A stretch of 53,150 nucleotides of DNA from Candidatus Aenigmatarchaeota archaeon (GTDB taxonomy: Archaea; Aenigmatarchaeota; Aenigmatarchaeia; GW2011-AR5; JACRAC01). The position numbers and the translations under genes were made by a program. Positions 7,924 through 15,449 of this stretch are shown here, piece by piece. Position 1 is the first letter of the stretch. Each line of letters opens with the position of its first letter. Below the pieces are notes generated by a model that worked only from the letters and a program-made list of their open reading frames with translations, had not been told where the DNA came from and searched no databases. Location of the stretch: contig JACPJV010000023.1 in the NCBI GenBank assembly GCA_016187395.1, forward strand, positions 1-53,150, given 5' to 3'.

Positions 7924-8637
7924 CTAAGCCTTTTGAGCTACCTCAGGTGATGCGGCTTCTGATAAGCTTGCATGAGCCTGCTCCGCGAATTCGTCCCAGC
8001 ACATGCGGCAGTTATGCTGATGAAGCCACCTCCTGAATTTTCTCATGGGCCTTAATGTCCTCCTGCGAATCTCTTTTGAATGGACGCTCCTTCTGCTTCT
8101 CATCAGTTCCTCGTCTGACAGCTGGTAAACCTGCGAATAGCAGTCCACTGTCAGGCGCTCAGCATCAGCGAGGTGAACTACGCTGTTGGACAGCCTGATG
8201 TCGTTGCTGAATACAGCTACCCTGAAACCATAGAGACGTGCAGCTTCTGCGGCAAGAGAAAGCAAAAATCTGTCTGTGCCTAAAAGACCATAGTCTTCCC
8301 TCAGTCTTGCCATCCTGTCTGACCTATATCCTTCCTCCACGCTCCTGATGAGGTCCTCGGGCAGCCGCGTTTTGCCGCCTCTTATTGTTTCCACAAGATC
8401 AGAAACATAGCCATGTGCCGGACTACCTTCGAACTGCCTTGCCAAGTGTTCTGCTTCTCTTAATGTATCAGCAGTCACGAAGAATCTTGAATCTTCCCTG
8501 GCTACTCTGCCCAGAACGTGCATGTAAGCCTGGTGATCTTTTCTTCTAACCTCAGGTATGTTAAGGGCTGACGTGTCGAACAGCGCAATGTGATGCCCGT
8601 TCATGCACGACCCTATCCCGTATCCAGGTTCGTTCAT
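7924..8637 (-). CDS. PIN-domain protein with C-terminal CxxC (paralogue 2)
   Basis: 237 residues from the ATG at 8637, chosen because TTTATATTTTTCC lies about 25 nt upstream and both paralogues begin at the same point of the fold (GHHIALFDTSALNIP). PIN acidic positions are visible in FDTS, LREAEHL, GTDRFLLSLA and FSNDIRL. The tail FRRWLHQHNCRMCWDEF...H matches the CxxC tail of its neighbours. Longer starts would overlap the coding region of paralogue 3. Confidence 0.72.
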   Translation of the reverse strand: MNEPGYGIGSCMNGHHIALFDTSALNIPEVRRKDHQAYMHVLGRVAREDSRFFVTADTLREAEHLARQFEGSPAHGYVSDLVETIRGGKTRLPEDLIRSVEEGYRSDRMARLREDYGLLGTDRFLLSLAAEAARLYGFRVAVFSNDIRLSNSVVHLADAERLTVDCYSQVYQLSDEELMRSRRSVHSKEIRRRTLRPMRKFRRWLHQHNCRMCWDEFAEQAHASLSEAASPEVAQKA

Positions 8638-8678
8638 TGTATAGATACTGTCAGGGAAAAATATAAAATCGTTCCTCA

Positions 8679-9434
8679 TCATTCTGCAGAAGCTTCGTGC
8701 TCCTCTCTCGCGGCTTTCTCGTAGCATACCATGCATTTATCCCTGCTGTGAACCCATTTCCTGAACTTTCTTGGCCTGAATATTTCTCTTTCTATATCAA
8801 TAATTTTTCTTTCTCTGCCAATGCCGGAATCTAACCGGTCTTGCTTATGCGGCCTTCCACGTCTCTTTTCTCGGCTCTCCCCTAGCATTCCTCCCAACTT
8901 TCTCTGGCTTCTCTGCGAGAAACAGTCCACCTGTACTCCGAGTTCCCTCGCAGACTGGTCAGCTGCGTGGACTGCAGCATCGAGCATCTCACGGTCGTTG
9001 CTGAAAACACCTGCAGGATACCTTCTGCTCTCTGCCGCACTAAAGGCAGTGCAGACAAACTGCTGGTCGGTGGGCGAGAGATCGTATGTGCTCTCGAAAA
9101 GATATGTTCCCGCAAAATAATCTGCTTTTACTGGATTTCCCAGGCTTCTCCTTTCTACAATTCCCACGATTCTCATGAAATCATCGTACAAAGGGGAATC
9201 CTTCAGCCTTCCTGCGATCTTCCTGACCTCGCCGACAACAGGGGCGATTGTCCGCGCTCTCGTTTCTTCTTCAAGAAAGGCGGCGAATTCTCTGGAATAC
9301 GCTCTGAACATTTCCTGATAAGACGCATTCCTTGCATGCCTCAGGAGGCCCAGCGCAAGCACAGATGTGTCAACGAGCAGTATGCCATGAGATCCGTCTG
9401 CGCAGGAGCGCAGTCCATAATCATTAGCGGGCAT
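8679..9434 (-). CDS. PIN-domain protein with C-terminal CxxC (paralogue 3)
   Basis: 251 residues from ATG 9434. PIN motifs LLVDTSVLALG, VVGEVRKIAG, SPTDQQFVCTAF and VFSNDREML carry the four acidic residues. The C-terminal FRKWVHSRDKCMVCYEKA then EEH matches the other two copies. TATA-like TTATATTTTTATTG lies about 25 nt upstream of 9434, so the in-frame ATG at 9470 is less likely. Three separate promoters suggest independent expression of the tandem copies. Confidence 0.72.
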   Translation of the reverse strand: MPANDYGLRSCADGSHGILLVDTSVLALGLLRHARNASYQEMFRAYSREFAAFLEEETRARTIAPVVGEVRKIAGRLKDSPLYDDFMRIVGIVERRSLGNPVKADYFAGTYLFESTYDLSPTDQQFVCTAFSAAESRRYPAGVFSNDREMLDAAVHAADQSARELGVQVDCFSQRSQRKLGGMLGESREKRRGRPHKQDRLDSGIGRERKIIDIEREIFRPRKFRKWVHSRDKCMVCYEKAAREEHEASAE

Positions 9435-9466
9435 TGGGATTATTGTCAGGCAATAAAAATATAAGT

Positions 9467-9877
9467 TCATTCCTCCATCTCATCTTCCTCTTCTGCTGTC
9501 ATTTTCTTGCCCAGATAAGAATACAATCCTAATTTCATCACCTTGAATCCTAGCAGGGCGCATTTGATGCGACTTGCTGATAATTCTATTCCCAGCGCAT
9601 CGAGCAATTCCTGCTTCTGCATTTTCGCTGCTTCTTCTATTTTTTTTCCTTCAACAAGTTCTGTCAGCATGCTTGCGCTTGCCTGCGAGATGGCGCAGCC
9701 TTTGCCGTCGAATTTTATTTCCGCGATCTTGCCGTTGTCCACACGCGCCGTTATCTCTATGACATCGCCGCACAGCGTGTTCACATCCTTTGCTCCTATT
9801 TCTGCATGCTCTGCCTTTCCCTTGTTCCTGGGATTCCTGTAATAATCCAAGATAATCTCGCGGTACATCGGATCCAT
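9467..9877 (-). CDS. IscU/SufU-type iron-sulfur scaffold protein
   Basis: 136 residues from the ATG at 9877 (MDPMYREIILDYYRNPRN, the usual start of the family). The three cluster-binding Cys are in TLCGDVI (C36, with Asp at C+2), GKGCAISQASASM (C61) and RIKCALLG (C106). No cysteine desulfurase or Suf genes lie in the window. The tail is acidic. TAGTGATAAC before the ATG serves as a weak Shine-Dalgarno. Confidence 0.9.
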   Translation of the reverse strand: MDPMYREIILDYYRNPRNKGKAEHAEIGAKDVNTLCGDVIEITARVDNGKIAEIKFDGKGCAISQASASMLTELVEGKKIEEAAKMQKQELLDALGIELSASRIKCALLGFKVMKLGLYSYLGKKMTAEEEDEMEE

Positions 9878-9952
9878 GTTATCACTAGAAATAGTGTATG
9901 GAAAAGTAATAAAAAGGAATGATAGAAATGCGGTTTTCATTTTTGTGAAAAA

Positions 9953-10084
9953 CCACCCATCACAGATGGGTGGCATCTTATTGTTGGTGTAACGAAAGAT
10001 GCCACATATCATACTGGGTGTTTTTTACATCCAGAATACCACTGCATATTATTTGTGGCCACTGGTCACAGACCAGTGGTATTC
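9953..10084 (-). repeat. R2 double-hairpin element, copy 1
   Basis: Read on the minus strand: outer arms AGAATACCACTG/CAGTGGTATTCT enclosing hairpin CCACTGGTC-TGT-GACCAGTGG, then the spacer GGATGTAAAAAAC, then arms GTGGCATCTT/AAGATGCCAC and hairpin CCACCCATC-TGT-GATGGGTGG. Copy 2 at 32876-33020 keeps the 13-bp spacer and the loops but has different, compensated stems. It fills the gap between the IscU and OB-fold genes. Likely a small non-autonomous mobile element; could be transcribed. Confidence 0.75.
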
Positions 10085-10118
10085 TTAGATATAAAGGTAT
10101 GTTACAAAGAATTATGGT

Positions 10119-10409
10119 GTGGGTATGAAGATATTTGATGTGAAGACGACCGCGCAGAACGTGAGCATTGAGGGTATGCTTGCCATCAAGGGCGAGCCGC
10201 GTGAGGTTAACACAAGGATGGGAGCTACAAAGGTTGCGGAGTGCACAATAGAGGATGACTCAGGCACTATCACGCTCGTCCTCTGGGGAGACCAGATTGA
10301 CCTCGTGAAAGAGGGGGACAAAATCAAAATTAGCAACGGCTACGTGAAGGAATGGAACGGCGCACTTCAGTTAAACGTCGGCAAGTTCGGGAAGATTGAG
10401 GTTGCGTGA
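10119..10409 (+). CDS. OB-fold nucleic-acid-binding protein (RPA/SOSS-B-like)
   Basis: 96 residues comprising one OB fold: SIEGMLAIKGEPREVNTRMG, TKVAECTIEDDSGTITLVLWG, DKIKISNGYVKEWNGALQLNVGK. This is the pattern of archaeal single-OB RPA-like and SOSS-B/hSSB proteins that bind single-stranded DNA. No zinc finger or second OB. TATA-like AGATATAAAGG lies about 30 nt upstream. Confidence 0.85.
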   Translation: MGMKIFDVKTTAQNVSIEGMLAIKGEPREVNTRMGATKVAECTIEDDSGTITLVLWGDQIDLVKEGDKIKISNGYVKEWNGALQLNVGKFGKIEVA

Positions 10410-10413
10410 AAAA

Positions 10414-10701
10414 TTATTTCTCCAAGACAGCCCTGTCGCTAGCAGGAACTTCGTCAAGCCCTTTAGATGCATAGTTTATAGTGTACATCGAGAATGGAAA
10501 TGACGCATCTCCGTCAAAAACCAGCCTGTGTGCAAGATTCTGGAATCTCCTGTAGGGCCGGAAAGCATCACCGCTGCGATGAACGTGAAACCTTGCCAAG
10601 AATAGCGGCTTTCTCTCGTTTCCATCTACAACAGGGAATTCCATCTCCTGCCCGTCTTCTGCAAGCCTGCCGTGCAGGAAATATTCTGCCATCTCATTCA
10701 C
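10414..10701 (-). CDS. hypothetical protein
   Basis: 95 residues, no recognised family. Start ATG at 10701 overlaps the stop of the upstream inositol-monophosphatase gene (ATGA overlap), so it is translationally coupled to it. The sequence has a beta-rich character (EMEFPVVDGNERKPLFLARFHVH) without signal or membrane segments. Confidence 0.6.
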   Translation of the reverse strand: MNEMAEYFLHGRLAEDGQEMEFPVVDGNERKPLFLARFHVHRSGDAFRPYRRFQNLAHRLVFDGDASFPFSMYTINYASKGLDEVPASDRAVLEK

Positions 10702-11510
10702 CTGTCTTCTATAATTTCTCTTACAATCTTGACCAGCTCGCCGTGCACGACGCCGTTGCTTGCGAGCATGACGTTCTTCCTTCCGCTGCGTGGCGCAAAA
10801 TGAGTTACCATTCCGCCAGCTTCCCGGACAATAACATCGCCAGCCGCAACATCCCAGGGCTCTGCAACATTGTTGAAGTGCGCGTCAAATCTGCCATCAG
10901 CAACACAGCATAGTTCATAGGCAGTGCTTTCCAGCATGCGTCCGCGCATGTGGTCGAATAATTTCGCGCCTCTTATTTTCTCAAAAATTTTTTCGAACAT
11001 CTCAGGCTCATGGAAGTGCACGCCTGTGGCAAAGCTGAATGTGGACATCCTTCTTGATTCAGGGCCAGAAACGTGCAACCGGCTTGTCTCGCCGTTGCGC
11101 CTGACAAAAGCGCCGCTTCCCTTTTCTGCGTAATAAAGGTCTCCGAACTCTCCGAAAGCAGGATTATGAATCACTCCGACCACGCTTTCTCCGCGATATT
11201 TCAGGGCAATTGAAACAGAGAAATGCGGATCGCCTCTGCTGTAATTATTTGTTCCATCAAGCGGATCAACAACCCATTCAAATTCACTGCCTTTTACTGG
11301 ATAGCCTTCTTCAGAAACTATGGAGTGGTCAGGATATGCGCGCCTGATTTCATATCTTATGAATTCATCAGATGCACTATCTGCCTCTGTTATCAGGCCT
11401 TTCTCGCCTGCTTTCACGACGCTCAGAAGCTTTGTCTTGCCCCAGTTCTTCATCAGTAAACTGCCCGCATTAGTGGCAGTTCTCATTGCGAATGGAAGAT
11501 GATATTCCAT
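10698..11510 (-). CDS. inositol monophosphatase / archaeal FBPase family
   Basis: 270 residues. The metal-binding motifs are DPLDGTNNYSRGDPHFSVS (with Asp, Asp, Thr), SEEGYP before it, and EPWDVAAGDVIVREAGG near the C-terminus. Archaeal members dephosphorylate inositol-1-phosphate and often fructose-1,6-bisphosphate; which is used here cannot be told. The start MEYHLPFAMRTA at 11510 is chosen because the open frame upstream runs into the tRNA-Ser gene. Confidence 0.88.
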   Translation of the reverse strand: MEYHLPFAMRTATNAGSLLMKNWGKTKLLSVVKAGEKGLITEADSASDEFIRYEIRRAYPDHSIVSEEGYPVKGSEFEWVVDPLDGTNNYSRGDPHFSVSIALKYRGESVVGVIHNPAFGEFGDLYYAEKGSGAFVRRNGETSRLHVSGPESRRMSTFSFATGVHFHEPEMFEKIFEKIRGAKLFDHMRGRMLESTAYELCCVADGRFDAHFNNVAEPWDVAAGDVIVREAGGMVTHFAPRSGRKNVMLASNGVVHGELVKIVREIIEDR

Positions 11511-11542
11511 GGATAATGAAGGCAGGCGAAAAGTTCTTAAAC

Positions 11543-11550
11543 GAAAAAAG
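11543..11550 (-). terminator. poly-T terminator after tRNA-Ser
   Basis: Immediately after the tRNA-Ser discriminator base the minus strand reads CTTTTTTCG, the T-run used by archaeal RNA polymerase to stop. Confidence 0.5.
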
Positions 11551-11726
11551 CGCCGGCGGCAGGAGTTTCCCATCCTTTCCTCATATTTCAGGAAACTTGT
11601 TTCCTTGGAAGTTTTCTTTTCCATGCATGCTTTTCTTTTTCAAAAGAAAAGGATGCTTTGAACCTGCAAGCCCGCAAGGGCACTAGTTTTCGAGACTAGC
11701 GACTTACCAGATTAGCCTACGCCGGC
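11551..11726 (-). tRNA. tRNA-Ser(CGA) with a 92-nt intron in the T-loop
   Basis: Acceptor strands GCCGGCG/CGCCGGC, D-stem GGCT/AGTC, anticodon arm CTAGT-CTCGAAA-ACTAG (anticodon CGA at 11690-11692), long variable arm GCCC-TTGC-GGGC and T-stem GCAGG/CCTGC. An intron at 11565-11656 splits the T-loop. Its ends form a bulge-helix-bulge: exon helix GCAGG/CCTGC, central helix UUCA/GGAA (one A-G mismatch), bulges AAG and ACU, intron helix CAUCC/GGAUG. Cutting after the second nucleotide of each bulge restores the loop TTCAAAT (position 59/60) and an 84-nt tRNA. CCA is not encoded. TATA-like GCTTAATAATTG lies about 25 nt upstream. Confidence 0.9.
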
Positions 11727-11779
11727 ATCGACTAAACTTCTGCTGGCAATTATTAAGCCTTTTTGTTTCTCATAAATGC

Positions 11780-12508
11780 ATGGGCGTCACTGTAGAAGAG
11801 CTTGCGGCTGAACTGGATGTAAGGCCTGTTTCGCTGGCTGAATATGATGATTACATCAGGAGCTGCGGAGAATTTGATCCAAACCTGTCTGTATTAGATG
11901 TGAGAAGAAGTTCATTGCTTGATGAGCAGGCCAGGATGTTTGACGGCAACGCGCTTCCTCCGACTGCTGCAATTGCTCCTATAGTAAGCAGGAATCTGGA
12001 AGGCGCGAAAAGCGTGATGGAAATCGGCTTTGGGACCGGGTTCCGCGCGCTTTATTATGCGATGAACAATCCGGAAACAAGGGTCATAGCGATTGACAAA
12101 AACCCTCATTCGGCAGTTATTCTAAAGAGAAGGACTGAAAGGCTTGGCGTCAGAAACCTCAATGCAAGAACCGCTGATTTCCTTGATACCAGCTATAGAG
12201 AGACTGCCCAGCACGTTGTTTTTGTGGATGTTATACAGGAATGTGAATGGGAATTTTACAGGAAGGCTCTTTCGCGAACAATTTATGGAAATATGCCTGC
12301 GGCTCATGCTCTTATTCGCTTAGCCTCAAAAAAGTTCAGCAGGAGAAAACCGAATTATCTTATACTGACAACATACGGATGCCAAAATAATTCTGATATG
12401 GAGCGCTTTACTCTGGGAGCCGGCTTCAGGAGGTGTGATATATCCCCCTTTGAATATGTTAAGCCTGATGACGAGCCAAGAAAAGGAAACGTATTGGTGC
12501 TGAGTTAG
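11780..12508 (+). CDS. class I SAM-dependent methyltransferase
   Basis: 242 residues. VMEIGFGTGFRALYYA is SAM motif I, followed by VIAIDKNPHS (acidic ribose-binding position), ARTADFLD and HVVFVDVIQE. The N-terminal 80 residues are specific to this protein. Substrate unknown; an isolated gene starting just downstream of the divergent tRNA-Ser. Confidence 0.75.
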   Translation: MGVTVEELAAELDVRPVSLAEYDDYIRSCGEFDPNLSVLDVRRSSLLDEQARMFDGNALPPTAAIAPIVSRNLEGAKSVMEIGFGTGFRALYYAMNNPETRVIAIDKNPHSAVILKRRTERLGVRNLNARTADFLDTSYRETAQHVVFVDVIQECEWEFYRKALSRTIYGNMPAAHALIRLASKKFSRRKPNYLILTTYGCQNNSDMERFTLGAGFRRCDISPFEYVKPDDEPRKGNVLVLS

Positions 12509-12671
12509 AAATTCAGCCGGAGCGCCTGGGTTGCAAGCGGGAGAAAGTATATCCCCATGCAGATTTATTAATTATAGCTTGTACAAATCTAAAGTTCATT
12601 CTTCAGCATGAATACGGGTAGTTTGAGCGGTGAGATGAAGCGTTTATTATTTCCAGAAATATAGAAGAATA

Positions 12672-13127
12672 ATGCCACATATTGACAAGATATATCTGGA
12701 TTCGAATTTGCTGATGGATTTCTACATAAAATGTGCGAGAAAGACAAAACCATATTATGAGCCAGAAATAATAACATTTCTTGCTGAAAGAAGAGGTCTA
12801 CCGAAATTTATCTCTTCCTTCAGTCTGGCAGAGATCGGGGCGCGGTTGAAGAGAGATTTTCCAGAATTCACCCCTGAATATCTTATGGAATTCACAAAGG
12901 TACTCATACGCACTATAGGTCTTGGGGTGATTCAGAGCCCTACAATAGACTGGAGATATGTACTTCGTTATTCGCTGCTTTGCAGGGATGCGAGAAATTC
13001 TATTCACATCGAAATCGCTAGGAGCGAAGATCTTTGGTTTATAACAAGGGACAAAGATGACCCCAGAGTAAAAGAAATCTATCCGAAGGTTATGGGAGAA
13101 AGCAAGTTCAAGAAACAGTTTAGTTAA
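12672..13127 (+). CDS. PIN-domain protein
   Basis: 151 residues. Acidic PIN positions appear in IYLDSNLLMDF, FSLAEIGARL, RDARNSIHIEIA and FITRDKDDPRV. Probable metal-dependent RNase of the VapC type. The 160 bp upstream contain no convincing antitoxin, only a frame of 18 codons. TATA-like and AT-rich sequence precedes the start at 12672. Confidence 0.7.
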   Translation: MPHIDKIYLDSNLLMDFYIKCARKTKPYYEPEIITFLAERRGLPKFISSFSLAEIGARLKRDFPEFTPEYLMEFTKVLIRTIGLGVIQSPTIDWRYVLRYSLLCRDARNSIHIEIARSEDLWFITRDKDDPRVKEIYPKVMGESKFKKQFS

Positions 13128-13297
13128 TCGCCATTCCCGTTCCTTTCTCTCATCTTTCGCTGCAGTTCTCTTATTCGCTCCCGTCCTTCTTCCAGCGTTA
13201 TAAGCTTATCAGGCGCAATCACAGTCGTCCATTTCCCACCGAGCTTGATCTTCTTTACAACCCCGAATCCCCAGGGATTTTTCTTGGGCTTTCCCAT
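13124..13297 (-). CDS. small hypothetical protein
   Basis: 57 residues from the ATG at 13297: basic N-terminus with PKKNPWGFGVVKKI, a WTTV strand and an Arg/Glu-rich C-terminal helix. Family not recognised. It converges with and slightly overlaps the PIN gene (13124-13127). Confidence 0.5.
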   Translation of the reverse strand: MGKPKKNPWGFGVVKKIKLGGKWTTVIAPDKLITLEEGRERIRELQRKMRERNGNGD

Positions 13298-13349
13298 GAC
13301 TATCACGCAATAGATATGCACCAGAAGATATAAATAAAAGTCGCGACGC

Positions 13350-13402
13350 CACCTAATCGTCCTAGCCTCTCAGAGGCCTCATCCTTTCGGATGGACTTAC
13401 TC
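13350..13402 (+). ncRNA. candidate structured RNA (three-way junction)
   Basis: Arms GTCC (13361-13364) and GGAC (13393-13396) close a junction holding two hairpins, GCCTC-TCA-GAGGC and ATCC-TTTC-GGAT. A good TATA box, ATATAAAT at 13328-13335, lies about 25 bp upstream on the plus strand and serves no gene on that strand. No known RNA family is recognised. It could instead be the 3' structure of the broken minus-strand gene that ends at 13397. Confidence 0.3.
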
Positions 13403-13656
13403 GCTGTACATGCATGCATAGGCTAACGACAAGACAAAGATGTTTCCTCTTTTGCTCTCCGCAAGTCTGCCGTTTTGATGTAACAAATTATAAATCTCCT
13501 GCCTATAGTCTTCCGATAGGTGTATATGCAATTTCTTTTCGATCTTTTTGAAAAACTTGTTTAATGGTATTTTTCGATTCTTCGTTTTTCGATTGTTTTC
13601 AGCAAAAGTTCGGCCATTTCTATTACCTTATCAAGGGAAGATAGCGAAAAATTCAT
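13397..13656 (-). pseudogene. frameshifted small gene
   Basis: The ATG at 13656 opens a frame reading MNFSLSSLDKVIEMAELLL...IEKRRIEKYH and then stops. A shifted frame continues at once with KFFKKIEKKLHIHLSEDYRQ... to a stop at 13397-13399. The two halves join naturally at a run of GAAAAA/CGAAAAA repeats, and the total of 260 nt needs one frameshift. Family unknown; the product would be a mostly helical protein of about 86 residues. Confidence 0.4.
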
Positions 13657-13687
13657 AGTTAACACCAAAGATTCTCAAGCAAAGCTC

Positions 13688-13703
13688 ATCTGCGCCTGCT
13701 TGA
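13688..13703 (+). repeat. direct repeat left of the Ubl operon
   Basis: ATCTGCGCCTGCTTGA, identical over 16 bp to 19946-19961 on the other side of the ubiquitin-like operon. Each copy is also the 3' arm of a weak hairpin (CAAGCA...TGCTTG). A possible boundary of a transferred module, or a matched terminator/regulatory site. Confidence 0.6.
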
Positions 13704-13715
13704 AGATACAAATTT

Positions 13716-15449
13716 CTAGCCAAAAGTTGCCAGGTAACTGCTGGCAGCGTTAATCTTGGCTTGATTAATCGACATTCTGTCCATAATTTCTGTCTTTATT
13801 GTCCTTAAGCTGGATTCCAACCGGCATTTGTGATTCATGACAAGCCCGTCCGCATCTTTTCTTATTATAAATTGCATATCGCCTTCAGGAATGTTATATC
13901 TTCTACTTATCTCTTCCCTGGCTCCCTTCTCTGCCTTGCGGTTAATATCAGGTGTATCAACAGCCAGCTCATCCCTCAGCTGTTCCAAAATGGCCTCATT
14001 CAAGTCCTCTCCTTCGCTTTCTTCAGGGGTGTATCTTGTTCCGCAAACCTCTGCGAGCAATTCAGGGTCTATTCCTTTCCTTTCTGCTTCCTCCCTGATC
14101 CTTTTGGAGGTGTGAATTTTTTCGAGTGAAATGAATGGACATTCCAAACTTTCTATTTCAGATGGGTGAACATGCCAGCGTCCTGAAAGCACATTTAAAC
14201 ATATTTTATTTTCACCCAAAACTTCTTCAATTGTCCCTTCTGTTCCTAGAGGCACTACACTTGTAGAGCCCCCATGATAATACGCATCGCCATGGTAGGC
14301 TCTCCTGATGGAAACTCTGCTTCCTGGTCTATGCGGTTCGGTTGTTCTTGTTATGCCGATCTCTCCTCTAAGGATTCCTTCCGCCATTCTTCTGAGAAGC
14401 TCTTCCTTTCCGCTTTCATCTAGATTTTCTAAATCGAAGCCCATAAAGGAGGAGACAGTCACTTCTATCTCATCGGGATGAACAGACCATCTTCTCTTGC
14501 CGTGAGCGCCTTTAGCCCTGATGCCTGAAGGCAGCCTGAGACTTATGCATGGCACATGCCCTCTGCACCCCTCACGCACGGAAGCTATGGAGGCCTCGGT
14601 TCCTATGGGTACCGTATCCGTAGTGCCGCCATAAGAGTATCTATTGCCATTAATGGCTCTTGTTATTCTTACATTCATTCCAGGCCTTAACTCCTGAGCT
14701 GTTATTCTATTAATCAGTCGCCTCAGGTTCGCCTCTTCCCCTTCATTCCTTTCTGAACATGCCCTTTCATGAACTAGCGATTCATATTCGTCGGCAATCC
14801 GGCCCGCGTGTTCATAAAGTATTCCGACTAAGGAACCATCCTCGCCACGCGTTTCTTCAAGCGTCTCGATTGCATCTCTTAAGTCGCTGGAACCGTATCC
14901 TGCAAAATGCTCCAGCAGCAATTGCAGGGTTTTAGCGTCAAACCTTTCGTCCAATTCTTTATATTCTCCTTTCAATCCTTCGTTTTCAGCCTTCAGTGAA
15001 GCAGCCCTTTCCTGCAAAAGCACGTAAGAAGCCGCCTCTCTGGGCGGCGCCTCCAATAGCGGTATTGAATAATCGTGCCTTCTCATCATAAGGAGATAAA
15101 CCAGGTCCTGAACATCATCGCGTGTGGCGCAAAATCTTGCATAGTGAGAAAAAATGTCCTGTTGGTCTCGCCCAACCTCTTGCACTCGCCTTGCCGTTGC
15201 AACTCCTTCCGGCCTTGGCAGGCTTTGTTCCAGATAATTTTGTGCCACGCTCGGTTGAGGCTCTTTCTGTCTTCTGGTAATAGGGGATAACAAATTAAAC
15301 TTCCATAACGCATAGCGTTCCTCTTCAAAACTATACTCGCCACTGGAAATCTCCGCTATACGAGACAAAGGATCAAAGTGTCTTGAACGGTCTTCCACCA
15401 CTTCCTCTTTGCCGGCTATTTCCTGCAAAATATCATTCTCGCCGCTCAT
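13716..15449 (-). CDS. unrecognised protein with two SH3-like repeats, last gene of Ubl operon
   Basis: 577 residues. An N-terminal helical region with a coiled-coil stretch (about 138-230) is followed by two homologous beta-rich repeats, residues about 255-330 and 373-435, sharing the pattern PGxxVxIxRAxxGxxYxxGG, VPxGTE, SGxxWxVHPxEIE. These look like small SH3-type barrels, reminiscent of MIB/HERC2 domains of eukaryotic E3 ligases, but that comparison is from pattern alone. The C-terminal 130 residues are helical and charged. ATGA overlap with the E1 gene puts it in the same translation unit. A role as substrate-recruiting or target protein is possible and untested. Confidence 0.75.
   Translation of the reverse strand: MSGENDILQEIAGKEEVVEDRSRHFDPLSRIAEISSGEYSFEEERYALWKFNLLSPITRRQKEPQPSVAQNYLEQSLPRPEGVATARRVQEVGRDQQDIFSHYARFCATRDDVQDLVYLLMMRRHDYSIPLLEAPPREAASYVLLQERAASLKAENEGLKGEYKELDERFDAKTLQLLLEHFAGYGSSDLRDAIETLEETRGEDGSLVGILYEHAGRIADEYESLVHERACSERNEGEEANLRRLINRITAQELRPGMNVRITRAINGNRYSYGGTTDTVPIGTEASIASVREGCRGHVPCISLRLPSGIRAKGAHGKRRWSVHPDEIEVTVSSFMGFDLENLDESGKEELLRRMAEGILRGEIGITRTTEPHRPGSRVSIRRAYHGDAYYHGGSTSVVPLGTEGTIEEVLGENKICLNVLSGRWHVHPSEIESLECPFISLEKIHTSKRIREEAERKGIDPELLAEVCGTRYTPEESEGEDLNEAILEQLRDELAVDTPDINRKAEKGAREEISRRYNIPEGDMQFIIRKDADGLVMNHKCRLESSLRTIKTEIMDRMSINQAKINAASSYLATFG

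Noticed and set aside
11511-11624. Upstream extension of the inositol monophosphatase frame
   Set aside because: It is within the tRNA-Ser gene and its intron.
12541-12671. Antitoxin gene upstream of the PIN gene at 12672
   Set aside because: Only an 18-codon frame with no domain features.
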